This document shows, one piece after another, positions 1 through 5,291 of a stretch of 5,291 nt of DNA. Source of the stretch: an uncultured Gammaproteobacteria bacterium (GTDB lineage Bacteria > Pseudomonadota > Gammaproteobacteria > Nitrosococcales > Methylophagaceae); assembly GCA_913058195.1 (NCBI GenBank), contig CAJXPP010000166.1, positions 1 to 5,291 of the forward strand. Reading direction: 5' to 3'. Each line of letters opens with the position of its first letter. Positions within the stretch are counted from its first letter, which is position 1. Made by a program: the position numbers and the translations under genes. The notes beneath the pieces were generated by a model. It ran no database searches. It had not been told where the DNA came from and saw only the letters and a list, made by a program, of their open reading frames with translations.

Positions 1-48
1 TCTACACAGAGTAGATCGTCGGCAGCGTCAGATGTGTATAAGAGACAG
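1..48 (+). other. Illumina/Nextera adapter with i5 index (artefact)
   Basis: Not genomic. Bases 1-7 (TCTACAC) are the end of the P5 primer, 8-15 (AGAGTAGA) match a Nextera i5 index (the one I know as N504/S504), 16-29 are TCGTCGGCAGCGTC, and 30-48 are the 19-bp Tn5 mosaic end AGATGTGTATAAGAGACAG. The order is exactly that of a Nextera Read 1 library end, so the contig was assembled from untrimmed read-through. Genome begins at 49. The mosaic end here is a library-preparation remnant and not a resident Tn5-like transposon. Confidence 0.98.
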
Positions 49-227
49 TTCTTATAGTTAAAGGTTAGTTGCAACAATGACTGTTTGTTTGACTAATTGT
101 TATGGGCAGTGATGAATGGGGTTATTTATTGGAACTGAAATGAAAAAAATAGTAAGCATGAAAAGCAAAGAATACTTTATTACATAGTTTTATTTATAAA
201 AGCAAAGGATTAAAAGTGATAGCAGAT
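49..227. other. AT-rich non-coding stretch downstream of the lipoprotein
   Basis: All three plus-strand frames close within about 20 bases of the adapter junction. On both strands only ORFs of 20 codons or fewer remain, for example a 15-codon one at 140-187 on plus. There is a 10-bp direct repeat AAAAGCAAAG at 161-170 and 198-207. I see no convincing terminator hairpin after the lipoprotein stop and no RNA gene. The stretch is most likely spacer beyond the end of the minus-strand lipoprotein gene. Confidence 0.5.
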
Positions 228-632
228 CTACTTTGGCATAGCGCTGATTGAAACTGAGTTGATATCCTGTTCAATAGCTTGTGAGTATTGTGATATTACT
301 CTTGTATTACTTGCTTGGCTATTTTTCTCACCTTTTATACTCACTCCAATGGCTGTGTTATTAGGAAAGTAGCTTGCTTGGCGCTGTGCAAAAGCTAACA
401 TCATTCGCTGATCTTCAGGCACAGGTCTATTAAGTAGTGAAAGCATAAGCTGCTGATCTGATGATGCTGACTTCTTAATTGAGCCTTTGTGATAAGTCGT
501 AAATTCGTTATGACTAAATTCTTTTGCAAAGTAGTGGTTGTTTTCAGGACTTAACTCTACTTGTGTGGAATTAGAACAAGCTCCAAGTACGAGACAAAAA
601 AGTAAACTGATTACTATTTTAAATACTGTCAT
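228..632 (-). CDS. Putative outer-membrane lipoprotein, function unknown
   Basis: The 134-residue protein starts at the ATG at 630-632 and ends with TAG at 228-230. I chose this start because it opens a classical lipoprotein signal peptide: MTVFK, then a hydrophobic run (IVISLLFCLVLGA), then a lipobox LGAC with the cysteine at residue 18. A TTAGG ribosome-binding site lies 6 nt upstream. Ser at +2 after the Cys predicts outer-membrane sorting under the E. coli Lol rule. The mature ~117 residues are polar, rich in Ser, Gln and Asn, with no further membrane segment and no domain I recognise. One stretch (LLNRPVPEDQRMMLAFAQRQ) looks helical. The open frame continues upstream without a stop into an aminotransferase fragment, so an automatic caller would predict a 277-residue chimera. 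The signal peptide in the middle of that product argues that the lipoprotein is a separate gene. I infer no specific function. Confidence 0.72.
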   Translation of the reverse strand: MTVFKIVISLLFCLVLGACSNSTQVELSPENNHYFAKEFSHNEFTTYHKGSIKKSASSDQQLMLSLLNRPVPEDQRMMLAFAQRQASYFPNNTAIGVSIKGEKNSQASNTRVISQYSQAIEQDINSVSISAMPK

Positions 633-668
633 AACAAACCTAATGATAAATAATATGATTAACTTATT
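633..668 (-). other. Junction between the aminotransferase fragment and unrelated DNA
   Basis: Aminotransferase homology is clear up to ...VDKVEQALKDN (the Asn codon is 666-668). The frame then reads KLIILFIIRFV, a hydrophobic stretch unlike the family, in which this region normally leads on to the conserved AFVHAETSTG-type segment. The junction DNA is very AT-rich and looks like the native 5' leader of the lipoprotein gene. The breakpoint therefore lies at about 660-668. No insertion sequence, terminal inverted repeat or target duplication is visible. It may be a genomic deletion or rearrangement, or an assembly or amplification chimera; the sequence alone does not decide. Confidence 0.65.
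639..643 (-). promoter_or_regulatory. Ribosome-binding site that fixes the lipoprotein start
   Basis: Reading the minus strand, TTAGG ends 6 nt before the ATG at 632-630. It is modest, but well spaced and placed just before the signal peptide. It supports internal initiation here rather than translation of the lipoprotein only as the tail of the upstream aminotransferase frame. Confidence 0.5.
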
Positions 669-1061
669 ATCTTTTAGCGCTTGTTCGACTTTATCTACCG
701 TTACGGCTTCGCCCCACTTATCTTCAACAACAACTGCTTCACCACCAAAACGCGTGACATTTTCTTTCATGCGGTTACCAAATACACCATTGATACACAC
801 AATCACTTTATCGCCCGGCTCAACCAAGTTAGCAAAACAAGTCTCCATACCGGCAGAACCTGGAGCAGATACCGGCATAGTTAATTCGTTTTCCGTCTTA
901 AAAGCATATTTAAGTGCTTCTTTTGTTTGCTCCATCATTTCTATGAAGGCAGGATCAAGATGGCCGATAGTTGGCCGCGCCATTGCCTGCAAAACACGAG
1001 GGTGAACATCAGATGGGCCCGGACCCATTAAGGTACGAACAGGAGGATTGAATGATTCCAT
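663..1061 (-). pseudogene. Alanine/serine-glyoxylate aminotransferase, N-terminal fragment
   Basis: The first ~133 residues belong to a class V (fold type I) PLP aminotransferase of the alanine/serine-glyoxylate type, which converts glyoxylate to glycine. Visible family features are VRTLMGPGPSDVHPRV near residues 8-23, RPTIGHLDP at 29-37, the glycine-rich PLP-phosphate loop SAPGSAGMET at 65-74, and DKVIVCINGVFGNR at 84-97. Full-length members are roughly 380-390 residues, so about two thirds is missing, including the Schiff-base lysine expected near residue 190-200. The fragment cannot be catalytically active. The ATG at 1061 matches the usual family N-terminus. The gene diverges from glcD with a 47-bp gap, and its lost product would use the glyoxylate made by GlcDEF. 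The frame continues in register into the lipoprotein gene. Either the gene is truly truncated, or the contig is chimeric and the real copy is intact. Confidence 0.85.
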
Positions 1062-1091
1062 AATAGGTCTTTTAGTTCTGAATTAAAGCAG

Positions 1092-1103
1092 TTATTATAA
1101 TAA
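1092..1103. repeat. Perfect 12-bp palindrome TTATTATAATAA
   Basis: This AT-only perfect inverted repeat lies in the 47-bp divergent gap. Because of its symmetry it presents a TATAAT hexamer on each strand (1096-1101 plus, 1094-1099 minus), so it could serve as a bidirectional -10 element. It could alternatively be a regulator-binding half-site pair, but nothing else supports a specific regulator. Confidence 0.6.
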
Positions 1104-1123
1104 TACCTATGCAAATTACTCAA
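1094..1123 (-). promoter_or_regulatory. Predicted sigma70 promoter for the aminotransferase gene
   Basis: On the minus strand, TTGAGT (1118-1123, 4 of 6 to the -35 consensus) is followed after 18 nt by an exact TATAAT (1094-1099). Transcription would start near 1087 and give a ~25-nt leader before the ATG at 1061. The -35 lies inside the first codons of glcD. This is a prediction from consensus only. Confidence 0.45.
1096..1108 (+). promoter_or_regulatory. Predicted -10 element for glcDEF, possibly leaderless
   Basis: An exact TATAAT at 1096-1101 sits only 7 nt before the glcD ATG at 1109, so a start at the usual distance would fall at or next to the A of ATG. No good -35 is seen 16-18 nt upstream and there is no Shine-Dalgarno; the bases before the ATG are TAATACCT. 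A leaderless glcD transcript fits. The alternative is a start farther upstream, inside the aminotransferase gene or its leader. Confidence 0.35.
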
Positions 1124-2539
1124 GATTTATTACAAGCACTCCCTAAACACATAGTTATTCACGGTGATGAAATGACGCGCCCGTTCGAGTGTGATGGTCT
1201 GAGCATGTATAGACAAAAGCCATTAGCGGTTGTGTTAGCAGAAAATATCGATCAAATTAAAACCGTTATTGAGTTGTGCAAAATCCATAACACCCCCATC
1301 GTCACACGCGGTGCAGGAACAGGGCTTGCCGGTGGTGCCTTACCATTAGAAAATAGTGTCGTACTGGGCTTATCTAAGCTCAATAAAATAAAAGCGGTTG
1401 ATCCAGAAGCTAGAACAGCTGTCGTAGAACCCGGCGTTCGAAATATAGCCATTAGTGAAGCTGTGGCCCAGCATAATTTATATTATGCGCCCGATCCTTC
1501 ATCACAAATTGCCTGCACAATAGGTGGCAATGTGGCTGAAAACTCTGGCGGTGTACACTGTTTAAAATATGGACTCACTGTTCATAATGTCATCTCGATA
1601 AACATGCTGACGATTGATGGTGAAGAAGTCACGCTCCACCGAGATGATGATGGCATAGGCTTATTAGCCTTAATGAATGGTTCAGAAGGTTTATTAGGCA
1701 TTATCACCGAAGTCACTGTAAAACTAACCCCTAAACCCGAACGCGTGCAACTGGTTATGGCAGGCTTTGACGATGTAAGAGTGTGTGCCGATACCGTGTC
1801 CAACATCATTAAAGCGGGCATTATTCCAGCAGGCTTAGAAATGATGGACCAATTCGCCATAGGCGCAGCAGAAGACTTTACCCATGCGGGTTACCCTCGT
1901 GACGCTAAAGCACTGCTGTTATGTGAACTTGATGGCGATGAACAAAGCGTTGAGCAGGAACTGACTAAACTACTCGCACTGTTTTCTACCGCATCCACCG
2001 TCAAAGTGGCCACCACCGAACAAGAACGCTTAACACTCTGGCAAGGTCGCAAATCAGCCTTTCCTTCTGTGGGTCGTTTATCGCCCGACTATTACTGCAT
2101 GGACGGCACTATTCCTCGCCATTATTTAGCCGATGTATTAGAAAAGATCACTCATTTTTCAGCGCATTATAAACTGCGTGTTGCTAATGTCTTTCATGCC
2201 GGAGACGGTAATTTACATCCACTTATACTTTATGATGCAAGTGTTGACGGCGACATAGAAAAAGCAGAAGCATTGGGTACTGAAATTCTGAAACTCTGCG
2301 TTGATGTAGGTGGCTCAATCACCGGTGAACACGGTGTTGGCATCGAGAAACTTAACGCCATGTGCCATCAATTTACAGCTGATGAGCTTGATGTCTTCCA
2401 TCAAATAAAAGATGCGTTTGATTACTCTGGCTTACTTAACCCCGGCAAGGCAATACCAACATTACACCGATGTGCAGAGTTAGGTAGTATGCATGTCCAT
2501 AATAATGAATTACCACATCCTGAATTAGAACGCTTCTAA
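1109..2539 (+). CDS. glcD: Glycolate oxidase FAD subunit GlcD
   Basis: The 476-residue flavin subunit of the GlcDEF complex (E. coli GlcD is 499) oxidises glycolate to glyoxylate and passes electrons through GlcF to the respiratory chain. The N-terminal FAD_binding_4 (PCMH-type) domain spans about residues 38-205, with RGAGTGLAGGA at 67-77, APDPSS at 127-132, GGNVAENSGG at 139-148 and GSEGLLGIITEVTVKL at 191-206. The C-terminal FAD-linked oxidase domain (about 210-450) carries HAGDGNLHP at 363-371 and GEHGVGIEK at 406-414, the expected flavin/substrate motifs, and LLNPGK at 442-447. The tail LHRCAELGSMHVH...PHPELERF is typical of GlcD and separates it from D-lactate dehydrogenase relatives, as does the following glcE-glcF. 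The start is supported by the family N-terminus, although no Shine-Dalgarno precedes it. First gene of the operon; glcE follows after 2 nt. It appears complete and intact. Confidence 0.95.
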   Translation: MQITQDLLQALPKHIVIHGDEMTRPFECDGLSMYRQKPLAVVLAENIDQIKTVIELCKIHNTPIVTRGAGTGLAGGALPLENSVVLGLSKLNKIKAVDPEARTAVVEPGVRNIAISEAVAQHNLYYAPDPSSQIACTIGGNVAENSGGVHCLKYGLTVHNVISINMLTIDGEEVTLHRDDDGIGLLALMNGSEGLLGIITEVTVKLTPKPERVQLVMAGFDDVRVCADTVSNIIKAGIIPAGLEMMDQFAIGAAEDFTHAGYPRDAKALLLCELDGDEQSVEQELTKLLALFSTASTVKVATTEQERLTLWQGRKSAFPSVGRLSPDYYCMDGTIPRHYLADVLEKITHFSAHYKLRVANVFHAGDGNLHPLILYDASVDGDIEKAEALGTEILKLCVDVGGSITGEHGVGIEKLNAMCHQFTADELDVFHQIKDAFDYSGLLNPGKAIPTLHRCAELGSMHVHNNELPHPELERF

Positions 2540-2541
2540 AA

Positions 2542-3114
2542 ATGAATATTGAACAAATACAGCAGCAAGTTTTGCAGGCAAAGCCATTACAAATTATCGG
2601 TAATAATAGCCAACTTAATACCCACTTTGCTAATACCTTAAACATGTCAGTCTATTCTGGCATAGTAGGCTATCAGTCCGAAGAACTAGTTATGACCGTT
2701 AAAGCGGGCACCACTATCGCCTATATCGAAAATATTCTCGCTCAGAGCGATCAAGTATTACCTTTCGCAGTAGAAAATAAACAAAGCACCACCATTGGTG
2801 GCGCCTATGCCATTGGTAGCCCCGAACTACGCGATGCCGTATTAGGTGTAAAAGTCATTGATGGCAAAGGACGTATTCTCAACTTTGGCGGCAAAGTGAT
2901 GAAAAATGTCGCTGGCTATGACGTCTCTCGTTTATTGGTCGGCTCCAAAGGTCAATTAGTCGCTGTGTGCGAAATCAGCTTTAGAGTATTGCCGAAGGCC
3001 TACGCGATACCCTCTTCTACTCGAGCTTCAATTGAACCTAGCCAATCAGAAGCAAAGCAGCAAATTAAACAAAACCTAAAGAATGTGTTCGATCCCAATG
3101 GGATATTTATCTAA
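2542..3114 (+). CDS. glcE: Glycolate oxidase subunit GlcE, internally shortened
   Basis: The product has 190 residues, against about 350 for GlcE of E. coli and relatives. GlcE is the second FAD-domain subunit, needed with GlcD and GlcF for glycolate oxidation. The FAD_binding_4 half is well preserved: SGIVGYQSEELVMTVKAGT at 39-57, TIGGA at 84-88, and GGKVMKNVAGYDVSRLLVGS at 116-135, followed by the usual EISFRVLPK at 144-152. After residue ~155 the normal central/substrate-side domain is absent. A short Ser/Gln-rich linker leads directly to LKNVFDPNGIFI, which matches the family's C-terminal LK..FDP.GIFNPGR motif but stops before NPGR. The frame is kept throughout, so this is an in-frame internal loss of about 150 codons plus a short 3' trim, not a frameshift. 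Its ATG lies 2 nt after the glcD stop with no clear ribosome-binding site, so translational coupling is likely; its stop overlaps the glcF start by 1 nt. It may be a true reduced GlcE, a decayed gene or an assembly deletion. Activity is uncertain. Confidence 0.85.
   Translation: MNIEQIQQQVLQAKPLQIIGNNSQLNTHFANTLNMSVYSGIVGYQSEELVMTVKAGTTIAYIENILAQSDQVLPFAVENKQSTTIGGAYAIGSPELRDAVLGVKVIDGKGRILNFGGKVMKNVAGYDVSRLLVGSKGQLVAVCEISFRVLPKAYAIPSSTRASIEPSQSEAKQQIKQNLKNVFDPNGIFI
3092..3104 (+). promoter_or_regulatory. glcF ribosome-binding site within an inverted repeat
   Basis: ATCCC-AAT-GGGAT is a 5-bp perfect inverted repeat whose right arm contains GGGA (3100-3103), 10 nt before the glcF ATG at 3114. 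The same bases encode DPNGI of the GlcE tail. The loop is only 3 nt, so a hairpin would be marginal but could hide the ribosome-binding site until glcE is translated. The retained GlcE C-terminal codons therefore also carry the glcF start signal. Confidence 0.35.
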
Positions 3115-4289
3115 TGCAAACCAAATTACCGAAAGCATTAGCCAATACTGCCCATGGCAAAAAAGCGGCAGATATTCTTAGCTCATGTGTACATTGTGGC
3201 TTTTGTCTTGCCACCTGCCCTACATACCAACTCACGGGTAACGAACTCGACTCACCAAGAGGTCGAATTTACCTAATCAAATCTGCATTAGAAGACAATC
3301 AATTTAGTCCGAGTAGTATTAAACATCTTGATCGCTGCTTAACATGCCGGTCATGCGAAACAACCTGCCCATCTGGCGTTAAATACAGTGAACTTGTTGG
3401 TATTGGACGTGAACTTATCGAAAATAAACGTCCGATCTGGCAAAAAGTAGCTCGTTATGGCCTTAGACAATTTTTAAGTAAACCAGCACTTGTCAACCTA
3501 ACCAAGCCCTTCACACAACACTCGGCAATTCAAAGCCCCGTTATAGAACGGCTTGCAACGAAGGGCCGTGTCTTATTATTAACAGGTTGCGTACAACCCA
3601 CACTCACACCAAACACTAATCACACCACTAAAAATGTATTAACCACTCTAGGCTATCAAGTAGAACAAACCAGTCAACAAAGTTGTTGCGGTGCACTCGA
3701 TCACCACACCTCGGCAAGCACTACAGCGCTCATTAAAATTAAAGATAATCTGGATAAATGGTTGGCGTTAATTGAATCAGGTTTAGAAATGATTATATCC
3801 ACTGCCAGTGGTTGTGGTGTGATGGTAAAAGACTACCCCACTCTGTTTGAGACAGATGATGCTTATTATCAAAAAGCGATAACAATATCAAAACATACCA
3901 AAGACATTGCCGAGTTTTTAGTAGAACAAGACTTATCATCATTGCCTAAGAAAAAGGTAAAGATCGCATACCATGCTCCCTGTACATTGCAACATGGTCA
4001 AAAATTACCGAACTTGGTAGAAGGCTTATTAACAAAGCTTGGCTACGAACTGACACCCATCACTGACTCACACCTCTGCTGTGGTTCGGCAGGAACCTAC
4101 TCAATCTTCGAACCAAGCACATCGAAGCAACTTAGAGATAATAAAGTAGAAAACCTAACTCAATCTCAACCAGAACTCATTGTCACATCAAATATCGGCT
4201 GCCAACTTCATATTTCAAAAGGGACGGGAATACCCGTTAAACATTGGATTGAATTATTAGACTGTTCAGCCGCTCTGATGGAAGTGTGA
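3114..4289 (+). CDS. glcF: Glycolate oxidase iron-sulfur subunit GlcF
   Basis: The 391-residue Fe-S subunit (E. coli GlcF is ~407) carries electrons from the GlcD/GlcE flavins toward the membrane quinone pool. Two [4Fe-4S] ferredoxin motifs lie at the N-terminus: CxxCxxCxxxCP at Cys25/28/31/35 and again at Cys75/78/81/85. Two cysteine-rich CCG domains follow, with CCG at 191-193 (upstream partner Cys159 in LTGCVQP) and CCG at 322-324 (upstream Cys290 in HAPCTLQHGQ); Cys234 (SGCG) and Cys363 (IGCQ) complete the usual set. All cluster ligands expected for the family are present. The C-terminus PVKHWIELLD is the normal family end, so the protein looks complete. ATG overlaps the glcE TAA by one base (TAATG), indicating coupled translation. 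No strong plus-strand terminator follows. Confidence 0.95.
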   Translation: MQTKLPKALANTAHGKKAADILSSCVHCGFCLATCPTYQLTGNELDSPRGRIYLIKSALEDNQFSPSSIKHLDRCLTCRSCETTCPSGVKYSELVGIGRELIENKRPIWQKVARYGLRQFLSKPALVNLTKPFTQHSAIQSPVIERLATKGRVLLLTGCVQPTLTPNTNHTTKNVLTTLGYQVEQTSQQSCCGALDHHTSASTTALIKIKDNLDKWLALIESGLEMIISTASGCGVMVKDYPTLFETDDAYYQKAITISKHTKDIAEFLVEQDLSSLPKKKVKIAYHAPCTLQHGQKLPNLVEGLLTKLGYELTPITDSHLCCGSAGTYSIFEPSTSKQLRDNKVENLTQSQPELIVTSNIGCQLHISKGTGIPVKHWIELLDCSAALMEV

Positions 4290-4620
4290 TCTTTTGATTA
4301 TCTAAGGCCTCTCATCCTCGGGCACATTAAGGTTAAATTTCAAGTCAAAAGCCTAACCCTTACAATCGGACATAGCCATCGTTGAAGGCGAACTAAATCA
4401 TTCAAGCCTGACGTAATGACTGAAGGCATAGAAGCCATTGATCATGGCATGGTTTTATAGCTGCTTGACTGACACAAATATGCATCCTAAACCTAGCTTA
4501 TTATGCTAATCCACAAAAAAGCCTCAACACTTAAACGGTGATGAGGCTTGATTATATGATGGGCAGGCCAACAGAGACTCCAACTCCAAACAAAGAGGTT
4601 ATGGCTTGGATGCTTAAGCT
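4290..4620. other. Convergent intergenic region with a quasi-coding stretch
   Basis: These 331 bases separate glcF from the convergent flavoprotein gene. Apart from the terminator at 4513-4549 there is no recognisable gene. The frame of glcF continues past its TGA through 4460 interrupted by only one TGA (4383-4385), and reads protein-like segments such as PLILGHIKVKFQVKSLTLTI and FKPDVMTEGIEAIDHG. I cannot assign these to a family. A weak 5-bp inverted repeat GGTTA/TAACC (4331-4335 and 4354-4358) lacks a T-run. The stretch may be a dispersed repeat, a decayed gene or chance. Confidence 0.45.
4513..4549 (-). terminator. Intrinsic terminator of the flavoprotein gene
   Basis: The arms at 4519-4530 and 4538-4549 pair as AAGCCTCA-x-CAC with GTG-x-TGAGGCTT. 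This gives an 8-bp stem, one U-U mismatch in the RNA, 3 more pairs and a 7-nt loop. Read on the minus strand, the stem runs directly into TTTTTT (complement of A4515-4520). It lies about 70 nt past the stop at 4621. Read on plus, the stem is followed only by GATTATAT, so it is at best a weak terminator for glcDEF. Confidence 0.85.
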
Positions 4621-5267
4621 TTAACCTTCACCTTGCTCAACTTTCTTCTCATAAGTCTCTAAGTCGACAAGACCTTGAGATTCAGCAATTGTCTTTTCTT
4701 CAGGTTTAATAGCGTCTTGGACAATGTCTAATCGCTTCCATGTTGGAATTGGAGTTTCTTTACATGGTTCAGGAACATACTTAGATTGATCGAGCTTTTT
4801 GTATTTATGAACATAACGGGGGCAATTTGCCCAGATTTTGGTTACAGTCACGAAAATCAAATATTGAGCTTCAGTGTACTTATCCATTAATGGATGCTCT
4901 CTAACAAGTTTGGCAGTACCCTGCACTCGAACTCGATGTGGATTTTCCAAATCAATGAAAAGCATCCCTACTTTACCTTGACCATCTATATTGCCAACCG
5001 AGTAAAACATACCGTTGCCATCATATCCAGGGAACACAAGGGTCTTGTCGTCAAGTACTTTCACAAAGCCCTCAGAACCACCTTTATAGGAAACTGTTGG
5101 CATTCCTTCCGAATCGACCGTCGATAAAAAGAACATATCACGCGCTGAGATAAACGCTTTTTCTTTGTCTGTAATGGCTTCATGTATCCATCCATTATCA
5201 AGTAACTCAGCGAGTTTAGTGGTCTCGAATTCTTCTTGCAGGGCACGATGTTCATCTGAATATACTG
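4621..5267 (-). CDS. Pyridoxamine 5'-phosphate oxidase-like flavoprotein (5' partial)
   Basis: 214 codons plus stop are visible; the 5' end is cut by the adapter at 5268. The frame stays open upstream of the internal Met at 5134-5136 for 43 more residues (VYSDEHRALQEEFETTKLAE...ITDKEKAFISARD). These look like the genuine N-terminus of this family, so that Met is not the start and probably only a few residues are missing. Numbering from the first complete codon, the split-barrel FMN-binding fold shows PTVSYKGG at 56-63, FPGYDGNGMF at 78-87, VGMLFID at 99-105 and RVRVQGTA at 111-118. A C-terminal extension has the NCPRYVH motif at 147-153, common in this uncharacterised subgroup. It is related to PNPOx (PF01243-type) but is not the vitamin B6 enzyme PdxH; members bind FMN or related cofactors, and the substrate is unknown. 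Likely cytosolic: no signal peptide is seen. It converges on glcF and has its own terminator, so it is probably unrelated to glycolate oxidation. Confidence 0.88.
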
Positions 5268-5291
5268 CTGTCTCTTATACACATCTGACGC
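5268..5291 (-). other. Nextera adapter read-through at right end (artefact)
   Basis: CTGTCTCTTATACACATCT (5268-5286) is the reverse complement of the Tn5 mosaic end, followed by GACGC, the start of the Read 1 adapter complement. Genome ends at 5267. The minus-strand frame starting inside it (MYKRQ...) is the well-known adapter-derived false protein start and should not be annotated. Confidence 0.98.

Noticed and set aside
30..48. Tn5 mosaic end, paired with its inverted copy at 5268-5286, as the ends of a transposon
   Set aside because: The flanking P5 tail, i5 index and Read 1 adapter show library origin, and no transposase lies between the copies.
140..187. 15-codon plus-strand ORF (MKKIVSMKSKEYFIT) with GGAA upstream
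   Set aside because: Too short and AT-rich to distinguish from chance; no conservation evidence is available.
161..207. 10-bp direct repeat AAAAGCAAAG as an iteron or CRISPR-like repeat
   Set aside because: Only two copies in A-rich DNA, with no further copies or regular spacing.
538..1005. Plus-strand ORF of 155 codons opposite the aminotransferase and lipoprotein
   Set aside because: It is antisense to two recognisable coding segments and spans their junction; the composition is a shadow with no family features.
1252..1860. Minus-strand ORFs of 66 and 92 codons inside glcD
   Set aside because: Both are antisense shadows of a fully recognisable glcD and have no protein-like motifs.
2436..2645. 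Minus-strand ORF of 69 codons across the glcD-glcE boundary
   Set aside because: Cysteine-rich shadow antisense to conserved glcD/glcE codons, with no supporting start signal.
4331..4358. GGTTA/TAACC hairpin as the glcDEF terminator
   Set aside because: Only 5 bp with an 18-nt loop and no following T-run.
5061..5282. Minus-strand ORF of 73 codons starting MYKRQ
   Set aside because: It starts inside the Nextera adapter and runs out of frame across the real flavoprotein gene; it is a known adapter artefact.

Overview
This is a short assembled contig whose two ends are sequencing-library adapter rather than genome. Bases 1-48 are the Illumina P5/Nextera Read 1 adapter with an i5 index, and bases 5268-5291 are the reverse complement of the same Nextera adapter. 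Only 49-5267 is biological DNA. The codon use, moderately AT-rich composition and GlcDEF sequences fit a marine-type gammaproteobacterium. That assignment is inference from protein style, and I cannot name a genus with confidence.

Layout. (i) 49-1061, minus strand: a putative outer-membrane lipoprotein (228-632) preceded in the same open frame by the first ~133 codons of a class V alanine/serine-glyoxylate aminotransferase. The aminotransferase breaks off near 663-668, before its PLP-binding lysine, and reads straight into the lipoprotein. (ii) 1062-1108: a compact divergent promoter region built around a perfect 12-bp palindrome. (iii) 1109-4289, plus strand: a tightly packed glcD-glcE-glcF operon (2-nt gap, then 1-nt overlap) for the membrane-linked glycolate oxidase. 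GlcD and GlcF look intact. GlcE is only 190 residues and lacks the middle part of the protein while keeping a recognisable remnant of its C-terminal motif. (iv) 4290-4620: a convergent intergenic region with a good intrinsic terminator for the minus-strand gene, plus an unexplained quasi-coding stretch. (v) 4621-5267, minus strand: a pyridoxamine 5'-phosphate oxidase-like flavoprotein missing only its extreme N-terminus at the contig edge.

How the genes work together: GlcDEF oxidises glycolate to glyoxylate and passes electrons to the respiratory chain. A neighbouring glyoxylate aminotransferase would convert glyoxylate to glycine, so the ancestral locus looks like a two-step glycolate (2-phosphoglycolate) salvage module transcribed from a shared divergent promoter. 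As assembled, the aminotransferase is broken and GlcE is cut down. The main open question is whether these are real genomic lesions or assembly/amplification chimeras. I see no CRISPR array, tRNA, rRNA or complete mobile element, and no clear sign of a new multi-gene system.
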